Part shown: positions 11,292 to 20,274 of the stretch, piece by piece
Position numbering within the stretch: the stretch's first letter is position 1
Layout: each line of letters opens with the position of its first letter
DNA from: Pseudooceanicola endophyticus
GTDB lineage: Bacteria; Pseudomonadota; Alphaproteobacteria; Rhodobacterales; Rhodobacteraceae
NCBI RefSeq assembly: GCF_018760365.1
Contig: NZ_JAHIAB010000006.1
Location: 186,001 to 250,000 of the forward strand
Length of the DNA: 64,000 nucleotides
Direction of reading: 5' to 3'
Program-made: the position numbers and the translations under genes
Notes under the pieces: generated by a model
The model's input: the letters and a program-made list of their open reading frames with translations, nothing else
Databases searched by the model: none
Told to the model about the DNA's origin: nothing

Positions 11292-12344
11292 TCACAGGGC
11301 GGCGCCATTGTCCAGAAATCCGCCCCGACCGGCCCCAGAAACCACGCGATGCACGAAGGCCAGCTTCTCCTCCACCGGGCCCGAGATCACGGCAGGCGCG
11401 AAATCCAGCAGGCCCATCTCGCGGTTCAGCTCGTTCAGCGCGCGCCCCATGCGGCGATAGCGCGCCAGCATGTCGGGCAGATCCCCCAGCACTGCCCCGG
11501 ACATCAACCCGAGACTCACCGCCGTGTCCAGCACGCTGGCGATGTCGAGATACAGCGCCCAGGTCTCGGCCCAGTCCTCCCAGGGATGCATCGAGGCATA
11601 GGCGCTGACATGGCGCTCCGCCCAGTCGGCGGGCGGCCCCTCGGCGTAATGGCGTTCCAGCGCCACGCCGTAGGGCGGATCCTGCGGATCGCCGAACAGC
11701 GCCACGAAGCCTTCCAGAAGCGCCGGATCGTCGCGCACCAGCAGGTCCCAGTAGTAATGGCCGATCTCATGGCGGAAATGACCGATCAGGGTGCGGTGCG
11801 CCTCGCCCATGTCCACCCGGATCTGCTCGCGTTCCGCCGGATCGGCCTCGCGGATATTGATGGTGATCAACCCTTCGGCATGGCCGGTATAGACCCGCTC
11901 GGCCTCGCCCGCGGCGCGCCACAGCCCCTCCCCCTCCGGATCGCCCATGAAGGCGAAGGACAGCGGCACCACCCCGTCCCGCGCATGGGGCAGCCCCAGC
12001 CGGTCCAGTGCAAAGATCAGCCGGCGCTTCGCGGCCTCCAGCCGCGCCCATTTCTCCCGGTTCCCCGCGACGTTCATGTCCGGCACCGTGGCATTCAGCT
12101 CGCAGCAATCGCAGAGCGCCGCGCCGCCCGGCAGCACCGTCCGGTTGCAGACCTCCTCGCTGGCATAGTTCGCACACAGCAGCAGCTCTGCCGCGCAGGC
12201 GGTGCAGCGCCAGTGATCCCCCTCCGGCTCCAGCGCCTGCACACCGTGGCAGGCCGCGCACCAGCCGACCTTGCGCCCGCAGGCGGTACACAGCGTATTG
12301 TCGAAATAAAGCGTATTGCCGCAGCAACAGTCGAACAGGCGCAT
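11292..12344 (-). CDS. Zinc-ribbon putative metallopeptidase
   Basis: This is a 350-residue cytosolic protein. Its first 85 residues hold many cysteine pairs (CCCGN, CTACG, CAACH, CTAC, CDCC), which suggest two zinc-ribbon-like knuckles. The zincin motif HEIGH follows at residues 192-196 (context RHEIGHYYWD). This matches the putative zinc-binding metallopeptidase family, whose substrate is unknown. The gene lies between the intergenic repeat at 12364 and gltX. The catalytic motif is intact, so activity is plausible. Confidence 0.85.
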   Translation of the reverse strand: MRLFDCCCGNTLYFDNTLCTACGRKVGWCAACHGVQALEPEGDHWRCTACAAELLLCANYASEEVCNRTVLPGGAALCDCCELNATVPDMNVAGNREKWARLEAAKRRLIFALDRLGLPHARDGVVPLSFAFMGDPEGEGLWRAAGEAERVYTGHAEGLITINIREADPAEREQIRVDMGEAHRTLIGHFRHEIGHYYWDLLVRDDPALLEGFVALFGDPQDPPYGVALERHYAEGPPADWAERHVSAYASMHPWEDWAETWALYLDIASVLDTAVSLGLMSGAVLGDLPDMLARYRRMGRALNELNREMGLLDFAPAVISGPVEEKLAFVHRVVSGAGRGGFLDNGAAL

Positions 12345-12363
12345 AGGGGTCGGGCCTCCGGGC

Positions 12364-12420
12364 TTTCATCTTTCCCCAAATATGGCGGGGGAGTCGCGCA
12401 GCGACGGGGGCAGAGCCCCC
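12364..12420 (+). repeat. Intergenic repeat, type B, full copy
   Basis: TTTCATCTTTCCCCAAATAT is followed by GGCGGGGGA, the palindrome GTCGC-GCA-GCGAC and the hairpin GGGGGCAGAGCCCCC. It lies downstream of the cyclo-ligase gene and upstream of the metallopeptidase gene. Confidence 0.8.
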
Positions 12421-12472
12421 ACCCCGGTTCATCGCCCGAACCGCCCTGCGGGTTCCCGCAAACCCGCAGCGC

Positions 12473-13045
12473 TCAGCCCGGCAAGGCCCCCGGCACGATC
12501 ACCTCGCGCTCGGTCACGATCAGGTCGAGCGGCTGGTCCGTCGCCTCCAGCGGCAGCTCTTCCGCCTCCTGCGCGCCATAGGCATAGCCCACCGCCAGGG
12601 TCGCGCGCTGCGCCCGCAGCGCCTCCAGCGTGCGGTCGTAGAAGCCGCCGCCATAGCCCAGCCGCCCGCCACGGCGATCAAAGGCCACCAGCGGCACGAT
12701 GACGATCTCCGGCACCATCCACTCCAGCCGCGCCGGCACATGGGCGCCGTATTCGCCCGCCACCATCTCGCAGCCCGGCTCCCACAGGGCAAAGCGCAGC
12801 GGCTGGCCGGGGCCCAGGATCACCGGCAGGCCCACCGGGCCATGGGCGGCGGCCTCTTCCAGCGCGGCGGTCGGCGGGATCTCGGTGCGGATCGGCCAGT
12901 AGCCGGCCAGCGGCACGCCGCGATAGCCCGCCAGCACCGATGACAGCATTCCCGCCCGCCCCGGCCCGGCGGCGGCATGGGCGGCGGCGCGGCGCGCGAA
13001 GGCGGCCTTGCGGGCGGCGCCCTTCAGGGCAACCAGATCGCTCAC
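12473..13045 (-). CDS. 5-formyltetrahydrofolate cyclo-ligase
   Basis: This 190-residue enzyme converts 5-formyl-THF to 5,10-methenyl-THF with ATP. The family signature GRLGYGGGFYDRTL is present near the C-terminal half. The start is GTG 13045, which overlaps the mgtE stop in a GTGA junction and so implies translational coupling. The open frame runs further upstream only as an antisense-like shadow of mgtE. The role fits one-carbon metabolism together with the nearby glycine cleavage operon. Confidence 0.92.
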   Translation of the reverse strand: MSDLVALKGAARKAAFARRAAAHAAAGPGRAGMLSSVLAGYRGVPLAGYWPIRTEIPPTAALEEAAAHGPVGLPVILGPGQPLRFALWEPGCEMVAGEYGAHVPARLEWMVPEIVIVPLVAFDRRGGRLGYGGGFYDRTLEALRAQRATLAVGYAYGAQEAEELPLEATDQPLDLIVTEREVIVPGALPG

Positions 13046-14433
13046 AGGAGCACCAGCACGGCGAAACCGAGGAAGGAGAAGAAGCCCACAACGTCGGTCA
13101 CCGTGGTCACGAAGGTCCCCGAGGCCAGCGCCGGGTCGACCTTCAGCCAGTTCAGCACCACCGGCACCACCGTCCCGGCGATGGCGGCCACGAAGAGGTT
13201 GACGATCATCGCCGCGCCGATCACGGCGCCCAGCACCGGGCTGCCGAACCAGACGAAGGCGATGATCCCCATGATCAGCGCAAAGCTCAGCCCGTTGACG
13301 ACGCCCACGGCGGCCTCGCGGCGGATCACCCGCCAGACGTTGGCGCCGGTCAGGTCCTTGGTGGCGATGGCGCGCACCGCCACGGTCAGCCCCTGGGTCC
13401 CCGCATTGCCCCCCATCGAGGCAACGATGGGCATCAGCACCGCCAGCGCCACCACCTTGGCAATGGCATCCTCGAAGAGAGAGATCACGCTGGCCGACAG
13501 GATCGCGGTGCACAGGTTCACCGCCAGCCAGGGCAGGCGCTGCTTCACCGTCTCGGTGAAACGGTCGTTCAGCGACCCCTCGCCGACACCGGCCAGGCGC
13601 AGGATGTCCTCTTCGTGTTCCAGATCCAGAACGATCATCGCGTCGTCGATGGTGATGACGCCGACCAGCCGGTCGTCCTCGTCCACCACCGGCGCCGAGA
13701 TGATGTGGTACTGGTTGAAGGCATAGGCCACGTCGCCCTCATCCTGCAGCGCGGGAATGGTGCGGAAACCCGGCTCGGTGATCTCGGAAAGCGCGGTCTT
13801 GCGCGGGCTTGCCATCAGCTTGCCCAGGGTGACATGGGCCACCGGACGCATCTTCGGATCGACCAGGATGACGTGGTAGAACTGCTCTGGCAGGTCCTCG
13901 CGCTCGCGCATCATGTCGATGGTCTGGCCGACGGTCCAGAATTCCGGCACCGCGACGACCTCGCGCTGCATCAGGCGGCCCGCCGATTCCTCCGGATAGG
14001 TCAGCGCCTGCTCGACCGCGACCCGGTCGGCGATCTCCAGCGCCTCAAGGATGGCTTCCTGCTGCGGCTCTTCGAGGTATTCGACAAGATCGACCACATC
14101 GTCGGAATCAAGTTCCCGCACGGCCTCCTTCAGCACCTCGGGATTGAGGTACTGGATGATCTCGTCGCGCACGCCCTCGTTCAGCTCCGAGAGGATCTCG
14201 CCGTCGAATTCCTTGTCGTAAAGCTCGACCAGGCGACGCCGGTCATAGGCGTTCATCTGCTCCAGCATGTCGGCGATGTCGGCCGCGTGCAGCGGCTCCA
14301 GCAGCGCGACAAGCTGATCGCGGTCACCCACGTCCACGGCATAGAGAATCGCCGTCATGGCCTTGCGGTCCAGCGTGTAGGCGGCCTCGTCCGGGCCGGT
14401 TTCTTCCTCTGTGGGATCGGCAAGATCGTTCAT
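13042..14433 (-). CDS. mgtE: Magnesium transporter MgtE
   Basis: This 463-residue homodimeric Mg2+ channel has an N-terminal superhelical domain (about 20-150), paired CBS domains (about 150-280) and five C-terminal membrane helices. Recognisable stretches are DLVEYLEEPQQEAILEAL in the N domain and SMGGNAGTQGLTVAVRA in the pore region. ATG 14433 follows an AAGAGGG site. The gene overlaps the cyclo-ligase by 4 bases and is divergent from guaD. Confidence 0.95.
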   Translation of the reverse strand: MNDLADPTEEETGPDEAAYTLDRKAMTAILYAVDVGDRDQLVALLEPLHAADIADMLEQMNAYDRRRLVELYDKEFDGEILSELNEGVRDEIIQYLNPEVLKEAVRELDSDDVVDLVEYLEEPQQEAILEALEIADRVAVEQALTYPEESAGRLMQREVVAVPEFWTVGQTIDMMREREDLPEQFYHVILVDPKMRPVAHVTLGKLMASPRKTALSEITEPGFRTIPALQDEGDVAYAFNQYHIISAPVVDEDDRLVGVITIDDAMIVLDLEHEEDILRLAGVGEGSLNDRFTETVKQRLPWLAVNLCTAILSASVISLFEDAIAKVVALAVLMPIVASMGGNAGTQGLTVAVRAIATKDLTGANVWRVIRREAAVGVVNGLSFALIMGIIAFVWFGSPVLGAVIGAAMIVNLFVAAIAGTVVPVVLNWLKVDPALASGTFVTTVTDVVGFFSFLGFAVLVLL

Positions 14434-14568
14434 GGGCGGCCCTCTTTCCGTCTCCGGGACCATAGAGGACGCCGGGACGCATAAACAATGCTGCGGGTAC
14501 GATTTACGTGCCCTTTCGGCGCCGGTATCCTGACCGGCGGCACGAGTGCAAGAGAGAAGGACTTGAGG

Positions 14569-15864
14569 ATGCGCGACGAGGTTCTGCTGACGGGACGGAT
14601 ACTGGATTTCATCGCCGATCCCTTCGTCGTGCCCTTCGAGGAGGCCTGCCTGATCGAAGAGCACGGCGGCGTGCTGATCGCGGAGGGCAGGATCCTGGCG
14701 CGGGGAAGCGCCGAGGCGCTGCGCGCCGCCCATCCCGGGGCCCGCGAAGTCCCGTATGGCAAGGGGCTGATCCTGCCGGGCCTCGTCGATGCCCATGTGC
14801 ATTTCCCCCAGACCGCGATGATCGCAAGCTGGGGCAAGCGGCTGATCGACTGGCTGAACAGCTATACCTTCCCCGAGGAAATGCGCTTTGCCGATCCCGC
14901 CTATGCGGCCGAGATCGCCTCGCGCTATCTTGATCTGACGGCGGCCCATGGCACCACCTCCATGGTCAGTTTCTGCACCATCCACCCGGCTTCGGTGGAG
15001 GCCTTCTTCGGCGAAGCGCAGAAGCGCGGGCAGCGGGTGGTCGCGGGCAAGACCTGCATGGACCGCAACGCCCCAGAGGGGCTGCGCGACACGGCGCAAA
15101 GCGCCTATGACGACAGCAAGGCGCTGCTGGAAGCCTGGCACGGGGTCGACCGGATCTCCTACGCGATCACGCCGCGATTCTCGCCCACCTCGACGCCCGG
15201 GCAGCTGGAGGCGATGGGCGCGCTCTGGGCCGAGCATCCCGACTGCCTGATGCAGACCCACCTGAGCGAGCAGACCGACGAGATCGCCTGGGTGAAGTCG
15301 CTGTTTCCGGGCGCGCGCGACTACCTGGACACCTACGAGGCCTACGGGCTGCTGGGCGGGAACGGTCTTTATGGCCACGCCATCCACATGGAACCGCGCG
15401 AGATCGACCGGCTGGCCGAGGTCGGCGCCGCGGTGGTGCATTGCCCGACCTCGAACACCTTCATCGGCTCGGGCCTGTTCGACATGGTGGGCATGAAGGG
15501 CGCCGGGATCCGCGTCGGGCTGGCAACCGACACCGGGGGCGGATCGGATTTTTCGATGCTGCGGACCATGGGCGCGGCCTACGAGATCGGCCAGCTGAAG
15601 GGCACGCCCCTGCATCCGGCGCAGCTTCTGTGGCTGGCGACCGCCGGGTCGGCGGGCGCGATCGGCATGGGAGACCTGATCGGCACGCTGGCGCCGGGGT
15701 CCGAGGCCGACATCGTCGTGCTGGACCTCGAATCGACGCCGGCCATCGCCCAGCGGGCGGTGCGGGCGGAAGATCTTTGGGAGGCCGTCTTCCCCACCCT
15801 CATGATGGGGGATGACCGGGCGGTGCAGGCGGTCTGGATCAACGGGCGGCCCGTGAAGGGCTGA
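14569..15864 (+). CDS. guaD: Guanine deaminase
   Basis: This 431-residue amidohydrolase converts guanine to xanthine. Metal ligands are visible in DAHVHFPQ (His76, His78), a later GHAIHM and the aspartate in ATDTGGG. The C-terminus has the amidohydrolase closing strand (VQAVWINGRPVKG). I chose ATG 14569, which has a GAGAAGG site 8 bases away, over an in-frame ATG 81 bases upstream. It is divergent from mgtE and convergent with a purine-related operon. Confidence 0.93.
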   Translation: MRDEVLLTGRILDFIADPFVVPFEEACLIEEHGGVLIAEGRILARGSAEALRAAHPGAREVPYGKGLILPGLVDAHVHFPQTAMIASWGKRLIDWLNSYTFPEEMRFADPAYAAEIASRYLDLTAAHGTTSMVSFCTIHPASVEAFFGEAQKRGQRVVAGKTCMDRNAPEGLRDTAQSAYDDSKALLEAWHGVDRISYAITPRFSPTSTPGQLEAMGALWAEHPDCLMQTHLSEQTDEIAWVKSLFPGARDYLDTYEAYGLLGGNGLYGHAIHMEPREIDRLAEVGAAVVHCPTSNTFIGSGLFDMVGMKGAGIRVGLATDTGGGSDFSMLRTMGAAYEIGQLKGTPLHPAQLLWLATAGSAGAIGMGDLIGTLAPGSEADIVVLDLESTPAIAQRAVRAEDLWEAVFPTLMMGDDRAVQAVWINGRPVKG

Positions 15865-15870
15865 GAGGGC

Positions 15871-15934
15871 GCAGGGGGGCGCTGCCCCCCTCAGCCTGCG
15901 GCTGATCCCCCCGGGATATTTCCGGCCAGATGAG
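15871..15934 (-). repeat. Intergenic repeat, type B, inverted copy
   Basis: Read on the minus strand it runs TCATCTGGCCGGAAATATCC, then GGGGGGAT, the palindrome CAGCC-GCA-GGCTG and GGGGGGCAGCGCCCCCC. It lies between the convergent guaD and the CAP-domain gene. Confidence 0.75.
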
Positions 15935-15942
15935 AGAGCCCG

Positions 15943-16332
15943 TCACAGCGGGGCGGCAAAGACCGCCGCGCGGTAGGGGCCGAGCGCGCCATCGGCACGG
16001 GCAACGCCCAGGTCGCGGGCCTCGGGCGCCAGGATATTGGCACGGTGGCCGGGGCTGGTCATCCAGCCCTCCACCGTCGCCTCGGGCGAGGGATAGTTGA
16101 AGGAGAGGTTCTCGGCCACGAAGGACCAGCGGTAGCCCTGGTGTTCCAGCCGCTGCGCCGGGCCGGAGCCATCGCTGCCGCCATGGCCCATGAAGCGGTT
16201 CTGCGCCATGTCCCGGGCCTGGGCGCGGGCCGCCGCCTCGGCCCGGGGGTCATGGGAGAGTGCGGGCAGGCCCTGCGCGGCGCGGGCCGCGTTGATCGCG
16301 GCGAAGAGGCGGGATTCGTCGTCCCCGCTCAC
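15943..16332 (-). CDS. CAP (SCP/PR1) domain protein without a signal peptide
   Basis: This 129-residue protein consists almost wholly of a CAP domain. It begins with LFAAINAARAAQGLPAL, has the central FMGHGGSDG and ends with PGHRANIL, the usual CAP signature. Such domains are normally secreted, but the N-terminus MSGDDESRLF is polar. The start is GTG 16332, which overlaps the deaminase stop in a GTGA junction. No better start with a leader is seen upstream. The function is unknown; the coupling ties its expression to purine deamination. Confidence 0.8.
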   Translation of the reverse strand: MSGDDESRLFAAINAARAAQGLPALSHDPRAEAAARAQARDMAQNRFMGHGGSDGSGPAQRLEHQGYRWSFVAENLSFNYPSPEATVEGWMTSPGHRANILAPEARDLGVARADGALGPYRAAVFAAPL

Positions 16333-17669
16333 GCGGCGAGGCGCGCGGCGAGCGCCGTCTGGCGGGCGATCAGCGCCGGCAGGTCGAGATGCGGCAGGGT
16401 GCCATCCTGCACGATGTGGCGCCCCTCGACCAGCAGGTCGCGCACCTTCACCGGCCCCGCCAGAAGGAAGGCGGCGCGGTCCCAGTTGCCGGCGGCCTCG
16501 ATCCCGGTCATGTCCCAGAGCGCGATGTCGGCGCGTTTGCCGGGCGAAAGGCGCCCGCAGTCGGGCCGGCCCAGCACGTCGGCGCCACCGCGCGTCGCGA
16601 TTTCGAGGGCTTCGCGGGCGCTCATCGCATCGGCGCCGAAGCGAACCCGTTGCAGCAGCAGCGCCATGCGGGCCTCGGCGGCGAGGTTGCCGCTGTCGTT
16701 GCTGGCCGAACCGTCGACGCCAAGACCCACCTTGACGCCCGCGTCGCGCATCGGGCGCACCGGCGCAATACCCGAGCCCAGGCGGCAGTTCGAACAGGGG
16801 CAATGGGCGATCCCGGTGCCGCTGCGGGCAAACAGGTCGATCTCGGCCGTGTCGAGCTTCACGCAATGGGCGTGCCAGACGTCCTCTCCGGTCCAGCCAA
16901 GGTCCTCGGCATACTGGCCGGGACGGCAGCCGAAATGGGCCTCGGAATAGGCGATATCCTCGTCGTTCTCGGCCAGGTGGGTGTGCAGCATCACGCCCTT
17001 GTCGCGCGCCAGGAGCGCGGCGTCGCGCATCAGCTCGCGCGAGACGGAGAAGGGCGAACAGGGGGCGACGGCGACGCGCAGCATGGCGCCTTCGGAGGCG
17101 TCGTGGAAGCGGTCGATGACGCGGATGCAATCCTCCAGGATGGCGGCTTCGTCCTCGACCAGGCTGTCCGGGGGCAGCCCGCCCCGGCTTTCGCCGATCG
17201 ACATGGCGCCCCGGGTCGCGTGGAAGCGCAGCCCGACCTCCTGTGCGGCGGCGATGCTGTCCTCAAGCCGCGCGCCGTTCGGGAAGACATAGCAGTGGTC
17301 CGAGCTGAGCGTGCAGCCCGAAAGCGCCAGTTCGGCAAGCCCGGTCAGCGCCGAGACGTGGAATTCCTCGGGGCCGAATTGCGCCCAGATCGGGTAGAGC
17401 GATTGCAGCCAGCCGAACAGCAGCGCGTCCTGGCCGCCGGGCACGGCCCGGGTCAGGGTCTGGAACAGGTGGTGATGGGTGTTCACCAGACCGGGCGTGA
17501 CCAGGCAGCCCGCGGCGTCGATCACCTGCGCGCCCGGGGGCGCCTGAAGACCGGGCCCGATGGCCTGCACGACCCCGTCCGAGACCAGGATATCGGCCCC
17601 GGTCAGCTCGGAGCGGGTGTCGTCCATGGTCAGGATGTGATCGGCGTTGCGGATCAGGATCGCGGACAT
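16329..17669 (-). CDS. 8-oxoguanine deaminase
   Basis: This 446-residue amidohydrolase removes the amino group of 8-oxoguanine to give urate. Metal ligands are in NTHHHLFQ (residues 63-70) and in LHTHLAEN. The block SNCRLGSGIAPVRPMRDAG with VDGSASND is typical of this deaminase rather than of chlorohydrolases or cytosine deaminase. It overlaps the upstream phosphatase by one base (TGATG) and the downstream CAP gene by four, so the three genes form a tight operon. The alternative is a related guanine-type deaminase. Confidence 0.85.
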   Translation of the reverse strand: MSAILIRNADHILTMDDTRSELTGADILVSDGVVQAIGPGLQAPPGAQVIDAAGCLVTPGLVNTHHHLFQTLTRAVPGGQDALLFGWLQSLYPIWAQFGPEEFHVSALTGLAELALSGCTLSSDHCYVFPNGARLEDSIAAAQEVGLRFHATRGAMSIGESRGGLPPDSLVEDEAAILEDCIRVIDRFHDASEGAMLRVAVAPCSPFSVSRELMRDAALLARDKGVMLHTHLAENDEDIAYSEAHFGCRPGQYAEDLGWTGEDVWHAHCVKLDTAEIDLFARSGTGIAHCPCSNCRLGSGIAPVRPMRDAGVKVGLGVDGSASNDSGNLAAEARMALLLQRVRFGADAMSAREALEIATRGGADVLGRPDCGRLSPGKRADIALWDMTGIEAAGNWDRAAFLLAGPVKVRDLLVEGRHIVQDGTLPHLDLPALIARQTALAARLAA

Positions 17670-18484
17670 CAGCCCTCCGGGATGGTCGAGAGGATGGCGA
17701 GGGCAGCGGCATGCAGCGCCGGGTTGGCGGCGGCGATCACCCGCCCCCCCATCAGCGCGGGACCGCCCTTCCAGTCGGTGACGATTCCGCCGGCGGCTTC
17801 AACCACGCCCAGGGGGCCCTGGATGTCGTAGGAGTTCAGCCCGGCCTCGATCACCAGATCGACGGTGCCGATCGCCAGCAGTGCATAGGCATAGCAGTCC
17901 ATGCCGAAGCGGGTCAGCTTCACCTGTTGCGAGACCTGCGCGAAGGCGGCGCCTTCGGTGGCCGTTCCGACCTCGGGGAAGGTGGTGAAAAGAACGGCCT
18001 GATCAAGGCGTTGCGTGCTCGACGTGGCCAGCGGCCGGTCGCCGTGGGGGCCGCGCATCCGGGCCTCGCCGAAGCCGCCCCAGAAACGTTCGCGGGTATA
18101 GGGCTGATCGACCATGCCCAGCAGCACGCGCGCCCCGTCCATCAGCCCGATCAGCACGCCCCAGGTGGGGGTGCCGCTGACAAAGCCGCGGGTGCCGTCG
18201 ATCGGGTCCAGGACCCAGGTCAGGCCGCTGTCGCCGGCCTGGGTGCCGTATTCCTCTCCCAGGATGGCATCCTGGGGACGCAGGCGGGCCAGAACCGCGC
18301 GCATCGCCTGTTCGGCGGCGCGGTCGGCCTCGGTCACCGGGTCGTAGCCTTCGGCCAGCTTGTTGTCTTCGCCAAGATCCGCGGTGCGGAAATAGGGCAG
18401 GATCACCGCCGCCGCGGCATCCGCCATCTCATGGGCGCAGGCCAGCAGCTCTGCCGCCTCCGCCGTGCTGCGTTCGGACACCAT
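17669..18484 (-). CDS. hisN: Histidinol-phosphatase / inositol monophosphatase family
   Basis: This 271-residue Mg2+-dependent phosphatase has the motifs EEYG, LDPIDGTRGFVSG and, near the C-terminus, YDIQGPLGVVEAAGG. The family includes histidinol-phosphate phosphatase HisN and inositol or fructose bisphosphatases; the sequence style matches HisN-type proteins of alphaproteobacteria. ATG 18484 has a GGAAAGAGAG leader. Its place in a purine-deaminase operon is unusual for a histidine enzyme, so the substrate could differ. Confidence 0.8.
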   Translation of the reverse strand: MVSERSTAEAAELLACAHEMADAAAAVILPYFRTADLGEDNKLAEGYDPVTEADRAAEQAMRAVLARLRPQDAILGEEYGTQAGDSGLTWVLDPIDGTRGFVSGTPTWGVLIGLMDGARVLLGMVDQPYTRERFWGGFGEARMRGPHGDRPLATSSTQRLDQAVLFTTFPEVGTATEGAAFAQVSQQVKLTRFGMDCYAYALLAIGTVDLVIEAGLNSYDIQGPLGVVEAAGGIVTDWKGGPALMGGRVIAAANPALHAAALAILSTIPEG

Positions 18485-18611
18485 GCGGCCTCTCTTTCCG
18501 GAAATCAGATCGGCGTCAGGGCTAACGCGACACGGCGCGCCTGACAAGCGCGCCGCAGCGGGAAGGTCTTCGGGCGGGCGGAGGAGAGAGAACCGCCCGC
18601 CGGGCATCGCC

Positions 18612-18980
18612 TCAGGCGACGTCGCTCAGCACGCGGGCCAGCTCGAACAGGCGGCGGCGCTGGTTTTCCGGAATCGCGTAATAGGAGCGGATCAGCTCCA
18701 GAGCTTCCTTGTCGCCCATCACGTCGGCGGGCACGGCATCGCCATGCAGCGCGCCATTCTCGGCCTCGAGGCCTTCGAAGAAGAAGCTGACCGGCACTTC
18801 GAGGGCATCGGCGATGTCCCAAAGGCGCGAGGCGCTGACGCGGTTGGCGCCCGTTTCGTATTTCTGGATCTGCTGAAACTTGATACCGACACGTTCCGCG
18901 AGCTGCTGCTGGGTCATGCCGACCAGCCACCTGCGATGACGAATGCGTTTACCAACATGTACATCCACCGGATGAGTCAT
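18612..18980 (-). CDS. XRE-family regulator, PraR/PhrR-like
   Basis: This 122-residue protein has an N-terminal helix-turn-helix (about 10-65, core MTQQQLAERVGIKFQQIQKY) and the stretch NRVSASRLWDIADAL followed by VSFFFEGL. This is characteristic of the small alphaproteobacterial Xre regulators related to PraR and PhrR, which act on stress, biofilm and quorum genes. ATG 18980 begins the conserved MTHPVDVHVG; the frame runs upstream without a plausible leader. The gene stands alone. Confidence 0.88.
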   Translation of the reverse strand: MTHPVDVHVGKRIRHRRWLVGMTQQQLAERVGIKFQQIQKYETGANRVSASRLWDIADALEVPVSFFFEGLEAENGALHGDAVPADVMGDKEALELIRSYYAIPENQRRRLFELARVLSDVA

Positions 18981-19313
18981 TCCTGGCTCCTGAATAGGCC
19001 CGGCGCGCCGAAACCCGTTTGGGGAAACAGGAGATCGCCACGCGGGGCAAAGGTTGCAAAATAGACGCCGCGCATCCCTACAGCGTGTCCGGATGTTAAC
19101 AGTTTTCAACCAAGACGCAAGTTGCCCCCCGGCAGCAACACACCCGGAATTGTTGGTAATTCAATTTTCGAAGGCACATCAAGCCTGCGTCTATCGTCCC
19201 TGTTGTGCCGACTGCCGCAATGCAGCATCCTTCCCCATGCCGCAGTGCGGAAAAGCGTGCGCTCAGCACATTCATGTATCTCGCGGAAAACATTGTGAAA
19301 TGGGAGGAACGGG
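18981..19313. other. Divergent intergenic region (333 bp)
   Basis: This stretch is visibly less GC-rich than its surroundings and separates the divergent XRE and oxidoreductase genes, so it must hold both promoters. I see no convincing conserved motif, RNA gene or ORF in it. Confidence 0.5.
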
Positions 19314-20270
19314 ATGCGTGCCCTTCGTTGCAACGCTCCGGGAGAGGCGCCCCGGCTGGAACGGATCGACCGGCCCGCCTTTGGCGACAATGACGTGCTT
19401 GTGAAGATTTTTGCCGCCGGGCTGAACTTTGCCGACACTTTGATGATCAAGGGAAGCTATCAGGACACGCCGACTCATCCGTTCACGCTCGGGCTGGAAT
19501 GCGCGGGCCGCGTAGAAGCCGCCGGAGCGGCATCCGGATTCACAACCGGAACGCGAGTCGCCGTTTACAGCGGTCAGGGCGCGCTGGCCGATTACGGCGC
19601 CTTTCCCGCCGCCCGGATGGTCGCCCTGCCCGATGCCGTCAGCTATCAGGACGCCGCCGCGCTGCAGATCGCCTATGGCACCAGCCACCTGGCGCTGGCG
19701 CATCGCGCCCGGCTGAAACCCGGCGAAACCCTGGTCGTGCTGGGCGCCACCGGCGGCGTCGGCCTGACCGCCTGCGAGCTGGGCCGGATCATGGGGGCCA
19801 CCGTCATCGCCGTTGCGGCGGGCGCGCAGAAGGAAACCATCGCCCGCGCCGCCGGTGCCCATCATTTCATCGACAGCGAGACCCGGGACGTCCGCCTGGC
19901 CCTGAAAGACCTCGGCGGCGCCGATGTGGTCTACGATCCGGTGGGCGGGGATCTGTTCACCGCCGCCTTCCGCGCCTGCAACCCCGAGGCCCGGATCCTG
20001 ATCATCGGCTTCGCCTCCGGCTCCCTGCCCGAGGTCCGCCCGAACCACATGCTGGTCAAGAACATCGACCTGCTGGGGGTCTACTGGGGCGCCTATTACC
20101 TTTTCGCCCCCGAGATCGTCACCGCCTCGATCGCCCGGCTGCTGGGCTGGCTGGCCGAGGGGCGCCTGAAGCCGCACATCAGCAACACCTTCCCGCTGGA
20201 ACAGGCCATGGAGGGGCTCGAGATGCTGCGCCAGCGCCAGGCCCGCGGCAAGATCATCGTGACGCCCTGA
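19314..20270 (+). CDS. NADPH:quinone oxidoreductase-like MDR protein
   Basis: This 318-residue medium-chain dehydrogenase/reductase has an N-terminal GroES-like domain (GLNFADTLMIKG, HPFTLGLECAG) and a Rossmann domain with LGATGGVGL. There are no structural zinc cysteines, as expected for quinone reductase/zeta-crystallin-type members. It probably reduces quinones or enones with NADPH in the cytosol. GGAGGA precedes ATG 19314. It is convergent with the LysR gene, with only 4 bases between stops. Confidence 0.88.
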   Translation: MRALRCNAPGEAPRLERIDRPAFGDNDVLVKIFAAGLNFADTLMIKGSYQDTPTHPFTLGLECAGRVEAAGAASGFTTGTRVAVYSGQGALADYGAFPAARMVALPDAVSYQDAAALQIAYGTSHLALAHRARLKPGETLVVLGATGGVGLTACELGRIMGATVIAVAAGAQKETIARAAGAHHFIDSETRDVRLALKDLGGADVVYDPVGGDLFTAAFRACNPEARILIIGFASGSLPEVRPNHMLVKNIDLLGVYWGAYYLFAPEIVTASIARLLGWLAEGRLKPHISNTFPLEQAMEGLEMLRQRQARGKIIVTP

Positions 20271-20274
20271 CCGC

